DNA of 64,000 nt from Aquilaria yunnanensis. Taxonomy: Eukaryota; Streptophyta; Magnoliopsida; Malvales; Thymelaeaceae. Made by a program: the position numbers and the translations under genes. This document shows positions 10,543 through 22,637 of this stretch, one piece after another. The stretch spans positions 57,790,501 to 57,854,500 of the forward strand of contig CM077593.1 of the NCBI GenBank assembly GCA_039654915.1, given 5' to 3'. Positions within the stretch are counted from its first letter, which is position 1. Each line of letters begins with the position of its first letter. The notes beneath the pieces were generated by a model that saw nothing but the letters and a program-made list of their open reading frames with translations, did no database searches and was not told the DNA's origin.

Positions 10543-11571
10543 TGTTACGGCCCTTCTAGAGGGAGGTAAGGACTTTAGAATTTAGTTTAGAAGTTTAATT
10601 TAAGTTTGCCTAGCAAGAATTAAGAAGTTTGCCAAAGTTCACTAAGTTCCGACAAGAATAAAGCTCTGAACTAAGTTTAGGGGCAAAATGGTAATTTTGC
10701 ACCCTGAGTGGCCGGGACGAGTCCCGAGTGTTTTAAAATGAATTTTTAGAACTTAACTTTTAACCTTAACTCAAACTCAACAAATAGACAAGAATTTAAT
10801 CAAGAATTGTCAAGTTACAAAGATGGGGGACCTAATTGCACTTAACTTGAAACCTTGGTGATCTTGGTTGCTAAGTGAGGGTTTAAGAAGGGAAAGAGGG
10901 GGAGAAGCTACCATTAACACGTTCTTAAGCTTCCCTCACTCATTTCTCTCTCAAATTGAACTTGGAATCAAGTGATCTTGGTGTCAAGAGGCGCAATTAA
11001 GGGTGTATAAGCTTGGAGAAGTGATTTTCAAGCTTAAATCCATGTTTTTGAAGCTTGGAAGAGTGTTTTTCTCCATCCCCTGTTTTTGAACGAGGTATGA
11101 TTCATGTTCTTGATTGAATTCATGTTATTTGGTTGATTGGAAGCTTGGGTTTTGGTTGAAAGAGGTGTTTTTGATGTTTTAGAGCTTTGTTTTGGTATGG
11201 TTTTGTGTAGAACTTTGGAAGCTTGTTTGGAAGAGGAAGGGTTCGAATTCTTGCTTGTTCTTGGTGTTAAGGTAAGGGAGAAAGTGTTTTTAAGTTGTTG
11301 GATTGCTTTTGGATTGAAATGGATTGAGAAAGTTGAGTAATTTTTGGGTATGGTATGAAGAAACGTTTTGGGAATTATGATGGACTAGCTAAATTCGAAG
11401 GGTTGGTTTGATGCTTCTAATGCATCATAGTTTGGCTTTGATAGTTGGTTTTGTTCCTTGCAACATGTACTTCATGTGTATGAAATTTGGTAACTTTTGA
11501 TGCATGTTTGCTATATGTATTTGGTTGCCAAAGTTCGTAGCAGCAATCGGCCAAATTCTGCATTTCTGCAG

Positions 11572-11699
11572 AATTGGCGACGCGGCGCCAATTGGCCCGA
11601 AAATTGGCGACGCGTCGCCAATTCAATTTTTCTTCACAGAGCATCTGCTCGTCGGTGACGCGTCGCCAATCTCTTTTGCCTTTGGCGACGCGGCGCAAA
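11572..11699 (+). repeat. Palindrome array around GGCGACGCGTCGCC (5' LTR of C)
   Basis: Four sites: an imperfect 22-bp palindrome at 11572-11593, a perfect 22-bp palindrome at 11602-11623 centred on ACGCGT, a site at about 11652-11669 and one at about 11681-11698. The last two are mutated here but cleaner in the 3' LTR. Confidence 0.9.
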
Positions 11700-12126
11700 C
11701 ACCTAAAAATGGAGGGTTTGACTTTTTACTGCGTTGACCCGACCGAGACTACGGAAGGCTCGGAACGTGCCTAAGGGTCCGAGGATCCCGATGGTACTCC
11801 GAAACTTCCGAAAGTCCCACCGGAAGTATGAGTTTTCTTGAACTATTTGAGGTAAGTAAGTTGCTTAGGCAACAAGTAAGGAAACAAATGTTGCAATTGA
11901 ACTTAATTAGCTATCAATAGCTCAGGTGAGAGGTTTAGAACCCTCGTCGGCCTAGCCGTGCGGTAGCCACGAGGCCACGAGGCGAAACCTTGTTCATCTA
12001 GTTTACATCAAAGAGGCCCGGCGGCCTAGTCTACAAGTCCCATCATAAATTCCCCTGCATAACAATTAGGTGAGAGGTTCTATGTTTGAATGAGGCTTGC
12101 TAAGGTTCGCCCTTGAGCCATATGAT

Positions 12127-12235
12127 AGGTTGCTAAGTGATAGCGCTTGGCCTATATTTCAGGTTGCTAAGTGATTGCGCTTGGCCTGTATATGTGTCAG
12201 GTTGCTAAGTGATTGCACTTGGCCTGATACAAAGG
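12127..12235 (+). repeat. Three-copy 34-38 bp tandem repeat in C's LTR
   Basis: AGGTTGCTAAGTGATNGCRC followed by TTGGCC recurs at 12127, 12161 and 12199. The same trio is in the 3' LTR (about 19464-19572). It is absent from A's LTR. Confidence 0.85.
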
Positions 12236-13060
12236 ACTACTTGAGGAGAGGTCTACCGGCCTAGTATATATATATATGACTAGTACCCTCATGCTGTGTG
12301 AGCTCGCAGCCAGAGTCCTAGTAATTTTTCTTGCAGGTACATCGAAGACCCTTACTGAGAATGTTGAATTCTCACTCCCTGTTTGTTATGCAGAGCCTGG
12401 AGTAGCAGGACCGGATAATCACTGAGGATTATCACGGTAGTACCTTTTTGTCTGTAAAGGTACGGTAGTTGAGAAACTTTAAGTTTCTAGCTTGCTTAAG
12501 TGTTTAATTGGTCTGTTGGTCAGGCTGTGGTACTAACTTGCTTCTTCCTTTGGCTGCAGAGCCTAGTAGCACTTGGCACAGAACTTGTGAGACTCGCCAC
12601 TGGGACAGGAGTCCAAAGTGGGAGCTAGGGTAAAAGATCTCAGCAAAGTCTTGTATTTTGATACAGTACTTTATTTTGCCTCCAGTATTTATGTTATAAA
12701 GAGTCCTTGACTCAGGGGATTGTTCTCTGGGTGAGAGCATTAGTTACTTATGTATAAATGCTTTCACGAGCGGTGTATGTGTAGTTAATCACTCAAAGGT
12801 TGATTTTGCTATGCTTTGGCATTTTGTATTTATTTATATAGAATTTTACTTAGCCGGCTAAATGTCTAAATGGTTAAATGTTTTATGGTTTTAATAAACC
12901 AAGTCAAAGCATAAGTGCATACATATTGCATTTCTAGGTTAATCAACTAGTAGCATTGGATTTAATCCACACACATAACCAGCTAGCCAATTACAATCCA
13001 CCGTGAGACAAACGCTCACAGGGTATCCCGGGCAGGGGCACAGGGATCGTGTCAGTGTTC

Positions 13061-13078
13061 TTGGTATCAGAGCTAAGG
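13061..13078 (+). other. Primer binding site of C
   Basis: TTGGTATCAGAGCTAAGG lies six bases after the LTR end and is complementary to the iMet tRNA 3' end. Confidence 0.92.
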
Positions 13079-13197
13079 GTTTTATTTCATGGATATTGGA
13101 GGCTTAGACTGAGATCTAGTAGTAAAGTCCAAGTGCTAGGAAGTTAGTACTGACCAACATCTGGGGAAATGTTGTCTGGTTGTGGTTGCAGGTTATC

Positions 13198-16100
13198 ATG
13201 GTTGATACGAGGTCTGGAACTTCGAGGGGGACTAGGGAACCTGGTGAAGGTTCTAGTGACCCAGTTGTGGCGAGGTTGGATGAGATATCCAGAGTGCTAC
13301 AGAGTTTGACTGAGACTATGTCTCAGGTGGCACAGGGTATGAACACTCTTGTAACAGAGATGTTCAGAGATTATGGGGACAGAGGTGTTGTCCAGGAGGA
13401 AGTTGAGCCACAACAGGAACAGGAAAGGCATGCTGAGCAACAGCAAGTGCCTAGAGCTCAGGAACCCAGAAATCAAGTTCTTGAGGAGGTTGAGGAACCA
13501 GAGATGATGGAGGCTCCAAGGAGGGGAGACACTCCACATCAGATGAGGTTGCTGGAAAAGTTTAAGACAGTTGATCCACCTAGCTTTGATGGGATGGGAG
13601 ATCCTGACAGAGCAGAGGATTGGTTGTCTGTTATGAACCGCCTCTTTACTTGTGGTGGTTATGAGACAGAGCAGAGGATGGTTCTAGTACCTTTCTTTCT
13701 GAGAGGGAGAGCCAGTCTTTGGTGGGACGATGTGATGGAGTTATTGAGGGAGAGTAATGGCACTCGTCCAGAGCACAAGAAAAAGGTGCTCAAGTGGTCA
13801 GACTTCGAGAAGAAGTTTAGACAGGAGTATATTAGTGAAGCTGCACAGGATCAGAGGAGGATCCAGTTTGAGAATCTGACACAGGCAGAGATGTCAGTAC
13901 GAGAGTATGAGCAGCGATACAATTCACTTATCCGGTATGCTCCATATATGTTGGGTAATGAGAAGCTGAAAGCCAAGAAGTTTTCCCAGGGCCTGAAGCC
14001 TATTTTCAGGAGGTATATGGCGACAGTTGACATCAGGAGTTATCGCCAGATGGTTCAGAAGGCATTGGCATTGGAAAGGGAATTCGAGGATTCCAGAGCA
14101 CCTGTGAAAAAGGTGGAAGTTGGGCCATCTAACTTGGGGAAAAGTGCTGGAAAGCGACCAATGGTAGGGAACCAGGATCCATCTAAGAGGAGGAGGACAG
14201 GTGTGTGTCCTAGGTGCAGACGGTTCCATGGTGGAAGACCATGTACACTAGGCACAGATATTTGTAATGTCTGTGGTCAGAGAGGGCATTGGGCCAGGGA
14301 CTGCCCAAGAGTTCGTTCAGTTACAGGTCCATCTCGGGTTTTACCTCCAGTACCGCTTGCCATTGGGAACCGGCCTGGAGTAGTTGCTGCAGCAGTGAAC
14401 CCAAGAGTGTTCGCTTTGACGAACCAGGCGGCCAGAGAACCGCCAGCTGTACGAGGTAATTTTACTTTTCTGAGCAGTAGTGTTAGAGTGCTTTTCGATA
14501 CGGGAGCTACTCTTTCAGTGATATCTTCTGCCTTGGTAGATAAGCATAGTTTACAGCGTGAAATTGCGGGTGAGTTGAGACTCATCAGGACTGCAGGGAG
14601 AGGTTTTATTGTGACCAATGAAGTGGTTACTAGGTATCCTTTGCAGTTAGGTGATCATGACTTTTGTTGTGAGTTGTGGGTGATTGAGTTGAAATCATAT
14701 GACCTGGTGCTGGGAATGGATTGGTTGAGTAAGCACAAGGCACAAATTAACTGTGCGAATCACTCAGTTGACATCATTGACGCTCAGGGGGCTAGAGTGA
14801 CTTGCACAGGAGGGTTGGCATCTAGTGCTAAGAGTTTACACCTTAGACTTGTAGATACCATCCCTGTAGTGGGTGAAGAGGAGTATTACTTGTTGAATGG
14901 AGTAGCTATAGAGGAAGAGTTGGGAAGCATTCCTGTAGCTAATCAGTTTCCTGAGGTGTTTCCAGTGGAGTTACCTGGGTTACCACCTAGGAGGGATACT
15001 GAGTTTGCTATCCATCTGCAACCAGGGGTTGAGCCTATTTCAGTACCACCTTATAGGATGTCGGCTCCTGAGATGGATGAGTTGAAGAAGCAGTTGGAGG
15101 AACTGCTAGGGAAAGGTTTCATAAGACCGAGTGTATCACCGTGGGGAGCTCCAGTATTATTTGTGAAGAAGAAGGATGGAACTTTCAGGTTGTGCATCGA
15201 TTACAGGAAGTTGAATACAGTGACAGTTAAGAATAAGTATCCACTTCCTAGAATTGATGATTTGTTTGACAGACTCAGAGGAGCGAGAGTGTTTTCCAGG
15301 ATTGATCTTCGGTCTGGGTATTTTCAGATCAGAGTTAAGGAGGAAGACATTCCGAAGACTGCCTTCAGGACAAGGTACGGACATTATGAGTATACGGTTA
15401 TGCCTTTTGGTGTGACTAATGCTCCGGCAGTGTTTATGGAAGCTATGAATCGGATCTTTAAGCCATTTCTAGATCAGTTTGTTGAGGTCTTCATCGATGA
15501 TATTCTGATCTATTCACAGTCTACAGCAGAGCATAAGGAGCACCTTAGAACGGTTTTGCAAGTGCTGAAGGATAATCAGTACTATGCAAAATTTTCTAAG
15601 TGTGAGTTTTGGTCCGAGAGGATTCAGTTTTTGGGGCATATTATCAGTGCTCAAGGTTTGTCAGTTGATCCTGAAAAGGTTCAAGCAGTGGTTGATTGGA
15701 AGAGACCGAGTACAGTTACAGAGGTCAGGAGTTTCTTGGGTCTAGCAGGTTACTACAGACGCTTCATAGAGAAATTCTCTGTGATAGCTACGCCGTTGAC
15801 AGCATTGACCAGGAAAGCTCAGAAATTTGAGTGGACACCGAAGTGTGAAGAAGCCTACATGAAGCTGAAGGAAAAGTTGACCAGTGCACCCATACTTGTG
15901 TTACCAGACCCGGACAGAGCCTTTACAGTTTATACTGATGCGTCAGGTTCAGGTTTGGGTTGTGTTCTACATCAGGACAGTCAGGTGATTGCTTATGGTT
16001 CGAGACAGCTGAGGCCTAATGAGTTGAACTACCCTGTTCATGATCTTGAGCTTGCAGCAGTGATCTTTGCACTGAAACTATGGAGACATTATTTGATGGG

Positions 16101-17694
16101 AAGATCGTTCAGAATCTTCACTAATCAGAAGAGTTTGAAGTATTTGTTTACTCAGAAGGATCTGAACATGAGACAGCGGCGATGGATTGAGTACATTAAA
16201 GACTATGATTGTTCGATCGAGTATTGTGCGGGTAAAGGGAACGTGGTAGCAGATGCTTTGAGCCGGAAGTACACAGGAGTGATCTTGTCCAAGGATCAGG
16301 CTACAGATTCTTCAGAAGGAACATTGAAGTATTGTTTCTTAGCTTTGCATGAATTATGGCAAAGTCGAGAAAAATCCTTAGTCTACATTTTGGAGATTCA
16401 GACATCTTGGTTAACCAGAGTCAGAGAAGCTCAGTTGAAAGATCCATTGTTGAAGAAGATTTCAGGTGAAGCTAAGACTGGTGCTTTGAAGAAAGAGTTC
16501 AAGTACAAAGATGGAATACTGCATTATGGTGATCGACTCTATGTGTCGAATGTTGAGGGACTTAGGCAGCAAGTCCTACAGGAGGCACATAGCAGTACAT
16601 TGAGTATTCACCCTGGTGTTAGTAAGATGTATCAAGATCTGAAGACACATTTTTGGTGGCCAGGACTGAAGAGAGATGTACGAGGACATGTGGCAAAGTG
16701 TTTGACATGTCAAGTGGTGAAAGCTGAACACCAGAAACCAGCAGGCACACTTCAGAGTTTATCTCTACCAGTGAGGAAGTGGGGATCCGTTACTATGGAT
16801 TTCCTAGTGGGGTTACCGACCACCCAGAGTCAGCATGATGCTATTTGGGTAGTGGTTGACAGATTGACGAAGTCGGCACACTTTATACCGATCAGAGTCA
16901 CCTATACATTGGAGAGGTTGGCTCAGTTATATCTCAGGGAGATTGTGAGACTCCATGGGATACCGGATCAGATCATATCAGACAGAGATCCACGATTTAC
17001 ATCACGGTTTTGGAATGCTTTTCAGGAAGCATTGGGCAGCAAAGTTAGCCTCAGTACTGCTTTTCATCCACAGACTGACGGACAGTCAGAGAGGGTGATT
17101 CAGACTTTGGAGGACATGCTACGCATGTGTGTCATTGATTTCAGAGGTGATTGGGATCAGCACTTACCACTGATCGAGTTTGCCTATAATAACAGTCATC
17201 AATCTGTTATTGGAATGGCGCCCTATGAAGCTTTGTATGGGAGACGATGTATGACACCTCATTGTTGGGCAGATCCGACAGACAGAGTGGTTATTGGACC
17301 TGAGATCATAGCTGACACTACAGCTAAGATTAAGTTGATTCAGCAGAGAATCAAGACAGCTAATGACAGACAGACTAAGTATGCAAACAGAAGAAGAAGA
17401 GAATTGAGTTTTGAGGTTGGTGACAAAGTACTTCTGAAAGTGTCGCCCATGAGAGGAGTTAGTCGTTTTGGACAGAGGGGCAAGTTAGCTCCAAGGTTCA
17501 TTGGACCTTATGAAGTGTTAGAGAAAGTTGGGAAAGTTGCTTATCGGTTGGCTTTACCGCCTAACCTTTCTCAAGTGCATAATGTGTTTCACGTTAGTTT
17601 ACTCAGGAAGTGCACAGTTGAGCCCGGACAGGTAGTAAATCCTTCAGTGATACCCATTCAGGAGGACTTGACTTATGAAGAGAAACCAGTTTAG
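13198..17694 (+). CDS. gag-pol: Gag-Pol polyprotein of C (stops before chromodomain)
   Basis: One frame of about 1500 codons. I take the start at [11 protein letters not shown] (13198), which matches A, although the frame is open six codons further up. Counting from the upstream open start at 13180: gag capsid-like region about 125-300; zinc knuckle [14 protein letters not shown] about 361; protease [13 protein letters not shown] about 437; RT with FIDDILIYS at about 770; RNase H with D920 (YTDAS), E957 (DLELAAV) and N982 where Asp is expected ([12 protein letters not shown] keeps TDHKSL). Integrase has an HHCC finger about 1135-1180 and D1207, D1268, E1304, a DD35E triad. A TAG at 17692-17694 replaces the CAG seen in A, removing the chromodomain. 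The frame is otherwise unbroken, as expected for a young copy. Confidence 0.95.
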   Translation: MVDTRSGTSRGTREPGEGSSDPVVARLDEISRVLQSLTETMSQVAQGMNTLVTEMFRDYGDRGVVQEEVEPQQEQERHAEQQQVPRAQEPRNQVLEEVEEPEMMEAPRRGDTPHQMRLLEKFKTVDPPSFDGMGDPDRAEDWLSVMNRLFTCGGYETEQRMVLVPFFLRGRASLWWDDVMELLRESNGTRPEHKKKVLKWSDFEKKFRQEYISEAAQDQRRIQFENLTQAEMSVREYEQRYNSLIRYAPYMLGNEKLKAKKFSQGLKPIFRRYMATVDIRSYRQMVQKALALEREFEDSRAPVKKVEVGPSNLGKSAGKRPMVGNQDPSKRRRTGVCPRCRRFHGGRPCTLGTDICNVCGQRGHWARDCPRVRSVTGPSRVLPPVPLAIGNRPGVVAAAVNPRVFALTNQAAREPPAVRGNFTFLSSSVRVLFDTGATLSVISSALVDKHSLQREIAGELRLIRTAGRGFIVTNEVVTRYPLQLGDHDFCCELWVIELKSYDLVLGMDWLSKHKAQINCANHSVDIIDAQGARVTCTGGLASSAKSLHLRLVDTIPVVGEEEYYLLNGVAIEEELGSIPVANQFPEVFPVELPGLPPRRDTEFAIHLQPGVEPISVPPYRMSAPEMDELKKQLEELLGKGFIRPSVSPWGAPVLFVKKKDGTFRLCIDYRKLNTVTVKNKYPLPRIDDLFDRLRGARVFSRIDLRSGYFQIRVKEEDIPKTAFRTRYGHYEYTVMPFGVTNAPAVFMEAMNRIFKPFLDQFVEVFIDDILIYSQSTAEHKEHLRTVLQVLKDNQYYAKFSKCEFWSERIQFLGHIISAQGLSVDPEKVQAVVDWKRPSTVTEVRSFLGLAGYYRRFIEKFSVIATPLTALTRKAQKFEWTPKCEEAYMKLKEKLTSAPILVLPDPDRAFTVYTDASGSGLGCVLHQDSQVIAYGSRQLRPNELNYPVHDLELAAVIFALKLWRHYLMGRSFRIFTNQKSLKYLFTQKDLNMRQRRWIEYIKDYDCSIEYCAGKGNVVADALSRKYTGVILSKDQATDSSEGTLKYCFLALHELWQSREKSLVYILEIQTSWLTRVREAQLKDPLLKKISGEAKTGALKKEFKYKDGILHYGDRLYVSNVEGLRQQVLQEAHSSTLSIHPGVSKMYQDLKTHFWWPGLKRDVRGHVAKCLTCQVVKAEHQKPAGTLQSLSLPVRKWGSVTMDFLVGLPTTQSQHDAIWVVVDRLTKSAHFIPIRVTYTLERLAQLYLREIVRLHGIPDQIISDRDPRFTSRFWNAFQEALGSKVSLSTAFHPQTDGQSERVIQTLEDMLRMCVIDFRGDWDQHLPLIEFAYNNSHQSVIGMAPYEALYGRRCMTPHCWADPTDRVVIGPEIIADTTAKIKLIQQRIKTANDRQTKYANRRRRELSFEVGDKVLLKVSPMRGVSRFGQRGKLAPRFIGPYEVLEKVGKVAYRLALPPNLSQVHNVFHVSLLRKCTVEPGQVVNPSVIPIQEDLTYEEKPV

Positions 17695-17922
17695 ATTTTG
17701 GATAGGGAAGTCAAGAAACTGCGGACTAAGTGGATTCCGATGGTTAAGATCCTTTGGTCTAACCATAGTGAGGAGGAAGCTACCTGGGAGACAGAGCAGG
17801 ATATGCTGAAAAGATATCCTGGTGTTTTTCCAGAGTTGCAACGGAATTTGGGGGACCAAATTCCAGAAGGAGGGGAGAATGTTACGGCCCTTCTAGAGGG
17901 AGGTAAGGACTTTAGAATTTAG
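17695..17922 (+). pseudogene. Detached chromodomain tail of C
   Basis: In the same frame after the TAG: ILDREVKKLRTKWIPMVKI, WSNHSEEEATWETE and a KRYPGVFPEL end form a chromodomain of the type that directs integration to marked chromatin. Where A has a TAA after LGD (38671-38673), C reads CAA, so the frame runs on through the polypurine tract and 43 bases into the 3' LTR before stopping at 17922. Confidence 0.9.
17865..17879 (+). other. Polypurine tract of C
   Basis: AGAAGGAGGGGAGAA directly abuts the 3' LTR. It primes plus-strand DNA synthesis. Confidence 0.93.
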
Positions 17923-20391
17923 TTTAGAAGTTTAATTTAAGTTTGCCTAGCAAGAATTAAGAAGTTTGCCAAAGTTCACTAAGTTCCAACAAGAATAAAG
18001 CTCTGAACTAAGTTCAGGGGCAAAATGGTAATTTTGCACCCTGAGTGGCCGGGACGAGTCCCGAGTGTTTTAAAATGAATTTTTAGAACTTAACTTTTAA
18101 CCTTAACTCAAACTCAACAAATAGACAAGAATTTAATCAAGAATTGTCAAGTTACAAAGATGGGGGACCTAATTGCACTTAACTTGAAACCTTGGTGATC
18201 TTGGTTGCTAAGTGAGGGTTTAAGAAGGGAAAGAGGGGGAGAAGCTACCATTAACACGTTCTTAAGCTTCCCTCACTCATTTCTCTCTCAAATTGAACTT
18301 GGAATCAAGTGATCTTGGTGTCAAGAGGCGCAATTAAGGGTGTATAAGCTTGGAGAAGTGATTTTCAAGCTTAAATCCATGTTTTTGAAGCTTGGAAGAG
18401 TGTTTTTCTCCATCCCCTGTTTTTGAACGAGGTATGATTCATGTTCTTGATTGAATTCATGTTATTTGGTTGATTGGAAGCTTGGGTTTTGGTTGAAAGA
18501 GGTGTTTTTGATGTTTTAGAGCTTTGTTTTGGTATGGTTTTGTGTAGAACTTTGGAAGCTTGTTTGGAAGAGGAAGGGTTCGAATTCTTGCTTGTTCTTG
18601 GTGTTAAGGTAAGGGAGAAAGTGTTTTTAAGTTGTTGGATTGCTTTTGGATTGAAATGGATTGAGAAAGTTGAGTAATTTTTGGGTATGGTATGAAGAAA
18701 CGTTTTGGGAATTATGATGGACTAGCTAAATTCGAAGGGTTGGTTTGATGCTTCTAATGCATCATAGTTTGGCTTTGATAGTTGGTTTTGTTCCTTGCAA
18801 CATGTACTTCATGTGTATGAAATTTGGTAACTTTTGATGCATGTTTGCTATATGTATTTGGTTGCCAAAGTTCGTAGCAGCAATCGGCCAAATTCTGCAT
18901 TTCTGCAGAATTGGCGACGCGGCGCCAATTGGCCCGAAAATTGGCGACGCGTCGCCAATTCAATTTTTCTTCACAGAGCGTCTGCTCGTTGGCGACGCGT
19001 CGCCAATCTCTTTTGCCTTTGGCGACGCGGCGCCAACACCTAAAAATGGAGGGTTTGACTTTTTGCTGCGTTGACCCGACCGAGACTACGGAAGGCTCGG
19101 AACGTGCCTAAGGGTCCGAGGATCCCGATGGTACTCCGAAACTTCCGAAAGTCCCACCGGAAGTATGAGTTTTCTTGAACTGTTTGAGGTAAGTAAGTTG
19201 CTTAGGCAACAAGTAAGGAAACAAATGTTGCAATTGAACTTAATTAGCTATCAATAGCTCAGGTGAGAGGTTTAGAACCCTCGTCGGCCTAGCCGTGCGG
19301 TAGCCACGAGGCCACGAGGCGAAACCTTGTTCATCTAGTTTACATCAAAGAGGCCCGGCGGCCTAGTCTACAAGTCCCATCATAAATTCCCCTGCATAAC
19401 AATTAGGTGAGAGGTTCTATGTTTGAATGAGGCTTGCTAAGGTTCACCCTTGAGCCATATGATAGGTTGCTAAGTGATAGCGCTTGGCCTATATTTCAGG
19501 TTGCTAAGTGATTGCGCTTGGCCTGTATATGTGTCAGGTTGCTAAGTGATTGCACTTGGCCTGATACAAAGGACTACTTGAGGAGAGGTCTACCGGCCTA
19601 GTATATATATATATGACTAGTACCCTCATGCTGTGTGAGCTCGCAGCCAGAGTCCTAGTAATTTTTCTTGCAGGTACATCGAAGACCCTTACTGAGAATG
19701 TTGAATTCTCACTCCCTGTTTGTTATGCAGAGCCTGGAGTAGCAGGACCGGATAATCACTGAGGATTATCACGGTAGTACCTTTTTGTCTGTAAAGGTAC
19801 GGTAGTTGAGAAACTTTAAGTTTCTAGCTTGCTTAAGTGTTTAATTGGTCTGTTGGTCAGGCTGTGGTACTAACTTGCTTCTTCCTTTGGCTGCAGAGCC
19901 TAGTAGCACTTGGCACAGAACTTGTGAGACTCGCCACTGGGACAGGAGTCCAAAGTGGGAGCTAGGGTAAAAGATCTCAGCAAAGTCTTGTATTTTGATA
20001 CAGTACTTTATTTTGCCTCCAGTATTTATGTTATAAAGAGTCCTTGACTCAGGGGATTGTTCTCTGGGTGAGAGCATTAGTTACTTATGTATAAATGCTT
20101 TCACGAGCGGTGTATGTGTAGTTAATCACTCAAAGGTTGATTTTGCTATGCTTTGGCATTTTGTATTTATTTATATAGAATTTTACTTAGCCGGCTAAAT
20201 GTCTAAATGGTTAAATGTTTTATGGTTTTAATAAACCAAGTCAAAGCATAAGTGCATACATATTGCATTTCTAGGTTAATCAACTAGTAGCATTGGATTT
20301 AATCCACACACATAACCAGCTAGCCAATTACAATCCACCGTGAGACAAACGCTCACAGGGTATCCCGGGCAGGGGCACGGGGATCGTGTCA
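17880..20391 (+). repeat. 3' LTR of C (2512 bp)
   Basis: Same length and ends as the 5' copy. Differences I noted include changes in the third and fourth palindrome sites, where this copy keeps the full symmetry. Confidence 0.96.
18909..19036 (+). repeat. Palindrome array (3' LTR of C)
   Basis: Sites at 18909-18930, 18939-18960 (perfect 22 bp), 18989-19006 (perfect 18 bp) and 19019-19036. This is the better preserved of C's two arrays. Confidence 0.92.
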
Positions 20392-20396
20392 TTCCT

Positions 20397-21095
20397 GGAC
20401 CAAGGTTGTCCTTCCAAGTTGCCAATCATGCCTAGATGGCAAATCCACAAGAACGCCTTTTGGCAAAGCAACTAGGAGAAGTGAGGCACTAAGTTTAGTT
20501 CACTCTGACCTGTGTGGGCTAATGAGGGTTGAATCCAGAAATGGATTCAAGTACTTCATCACATTCACAGATGATTATACTCGATTCACCCACATCAACT
20601 TACTCAGAAATAAGGTAGAGGCCTTGGCATGCTTTGAGAAGTATGTGCACTTGGTTGAGAACCAAGTAGGAAGAAGGTTAAGTCCTTGAGGACAAATAGG
20701 GGTGGAGAGTATACATCAAATGCATTCAAGGCATTTTGTGACTTGAAGGGTATTGAGAGGGAGTTCACTCTTCGTTGGACACCCCAACAGAATGGAGTGT
20801 CTGAGAGGAAGAATAGAACTCTTATGGACATGGTACATTCCATGATGGCAAAGGCCAATTTAGACATCACTTATTGGAGTGATGCACTGCTGTGTGCAGT
20901 TCATGTCCTTAACAGAGTAGCCACCAAGAATGTGAACTCTTCTCCGTATGAGTTATGGAAGAAGAAAACTCCTAATCTAAGCTATTTACACCCTTTGGGG
21001 TTGTTTAGCTTATGTTCACATAACGGACCACCCTTTGGGAAAGTTGGGTCCAAGAGGGAGGAGGTGTGCCTTCCTTGGTCATGCTGAACAATCTA
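20397..21095 (+). pseudogene. pol: Integrase core of B (after C)
   Basis: It resumes with the Cys pair of the zinc finger (PSCQSC), then HSDLCG and FKYFITFTDDYTRF with the first catalytic Asp. A frameshift and TGA near 20685 follow. The second catalytic Asp, expected in TDRGGEY, is Asn (AAT at 20695-20697). The Glu in NGVSERKNRTL is present. Another frame change occurs near 21020. The enzyme is inactive in this copy. Confidence 0.88.
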
Positions 21096-21777
21096 GGGGT
21101 TATGTGTTCTTGGATATAAGTCACAAAACTGGGAACATCTTTGATGCAAGGAATGCTAACTTTGTGGAGGATGAGTTCCCCAAAGTTGGTGAATGTGGTG
21201 ACTTAACCTCATTAAGCCAGATCCTAGATGAGGATCAACCAAGTGTCATAAGGACAACTGGGACACATGCACCTACTCTAGAGAGAGTACCTCAACCACA
21301 TCGAGCAATGGCTCCAGAAATGCCTGTTGTTGTGGACCGACATGAGCAAGACATCCAAGAGGAAGGTTTTGTTCAAGAGGGAGTTGAGGATACTCAAGAG
21401 CAAAATGTTGAGCCTCAAGAGATGGAGCATGAGTTGCCTCTATCTCAGCCTACATTGAGAAGATCAATGGGGAAATTTGGACCACCTAAAGAATGGTGGA
21501 TCTTGGATAGTGAGGCAAATTTGGTTGCATCTGAGATAGATGAGCCAAGGAACATTAAGAAGGCTCTTAAGGGTGCACAGAGGGAAGAGTGGCTGAATGC
21601 AATGAAGGATGAGTTGCATTCAATGCATCTCAATGTGGTTTGGGAACTAAGTGATCTTCCTTCAAGCCGTAAGGCAATTGGGAACAAGTGGGTTCTCAAG
21701 ATCAAGGTGAACTCTGATGGAAGTATTGAAAGATACAAGGCCTGTTTGGTGGCCAAGGGTTTTACACAGAAGGAAGG
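21035..21777 (+). pseudogene. pol: Integrase tail and RT N part of B
   Basis: RRCAFLGHAEQSRGYVFLD is the usual copia C-terminal integrase region. An acidic Glu/Pro/Gln-rich linker follows (about 21200-21450), then RT begins with EEWLNAMKDELHSMHLN, NKWVLKIKV and KACLVAKGFTQKEG. D interrupts at 21778, and RT resumes in frame at 32605. GAAGG at 21773-21777 is D's left target duplication. Confidence 0.9.
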
Positions 21778-22637
21778 TGATAGCCAAAGTCTATTGCCTC
21801 TATCTGGCCGAACTCCCTGCCACAAGAATGGCCAGAAGGAAACTGGCACTGCCCGAGAAAAGGTGGGATCATACACCTCGGGAGATAGCCGAAGAGCTCC
21901 GAGCCCGGCACGCTAGGAAACTTGAGGATACTACTAGCCCCCCAAGGTTGTCAACAGATCGCCTTCGGAAAAGAGGCACCAGCTATTGTGGGCCGAACAT
22001 GATCTTTCCGAAGGTGTGGAACTCCCTGAAGTTGGGAACCCCCGAACTAAGGGTATGTCTCCCGAAGAGGCACCGTCCGTACCAGAGGACGACCTCGCCC
22101 AGAGACCTCGGGAGTACGACAGGAGCATTTAAGGAAGCCTCTGACATGTCGCCCACAGACATCACAAGTCACCTCAAACGGTGCCCTGGCACGCCGACGC
22201 CATCAAAGTCACATCATGGCCCGTCTCGGCTCAAGGCTCAAGGGGCCTGCCACCGGCTACTTGCCCCTACGCCCAGAAAATTCAGGAACATCTGACCGTA
22301 CACGTGTCAAGATCTGAATGGGCTAGGCACTCCTATAAATACCAGGGAATACACCCTGGTAAGGGGCTAGCAGATATCCTGACTCCTCACTCTGAGAAAG
22401 TACTACCAGGCGAGTTCACTGAACCCCTCAGTGCTATTTCCTCTGCCTTCTCTCAGCACCACTGACTTGGGCGTCGGAGGCTCCTCCCCGGAAAAACACC
22501 CCGGGGACCTCTTAACCCACTTTTTTTGAGCATCTCAGGTATTCTCCCTTCGGCAAAACGGCCACCAGGCGTTCTTCCTCTCTGGGAGTCCCTCCATCAG
22601 TCACCGTGACCACCAACGATGAAGCCCCCGGGCTTTA
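21778..22637 (+). repeat. 5' LTR of D (860 bp)
   Basis: It begins TGATAGCCAAAGTC. The 3' end reads GGGCTTTA where the 3' LTR and M read ...ATCA, so the terminal CA is mutated. The gag ATG preserved in the 3' LTR and M is GTG here (22606). Confidence 0.92.
22301..22341 (+). promoter_or_regulatory. LTR core promoter of D: G-box and TATA
   Basis: CACGTGTC (G-box/ABRE-like) at 22301-22308 and TATAAATA at 22334-22341. The 3' LTR repeats the pair at 32273 and 32296-32303; M has it too. Confidence 0.6.

Larger units (their letters stand above)
10543..13054 (+). repeat. 5' LTR of C (2512 bp)
   Basis: It starts TGTTACGGCCCTTCTAGAGG and ends GGGATCGTGTCA. It has a palindrome array (11572-11699), a three-copy short repeat (12127-12235), a TA run at 12265-12275 that could be a TATA element, and the block at 11931-12020 shared with A and K. 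Confidence 0.96.
10543..20391 (+). mobile_element. Ty3/gypsy chromovirus C (Tekay-like, young, nearly intact)
   Basis: Two equal 2512-bp LTRs flank one long gag-pol frame. TSD TTCCT lies at 10538-10542 and 20392-20396. I count about ten mismatches between the LTRs (near 0.4%), so it is the youngest complete insertion here. Nothing is inserted in it. The known lesions are one TAG before the chromodomain and a changed RNase H catalytic residue. Confidence 0.96.

Noticed and set aside
11137..11774. Small frames in C's LTR, repeated at 18474-19111
   Set aside because: They are LTR sequence present in both copies; frames are not kept in A's homologous LTR.
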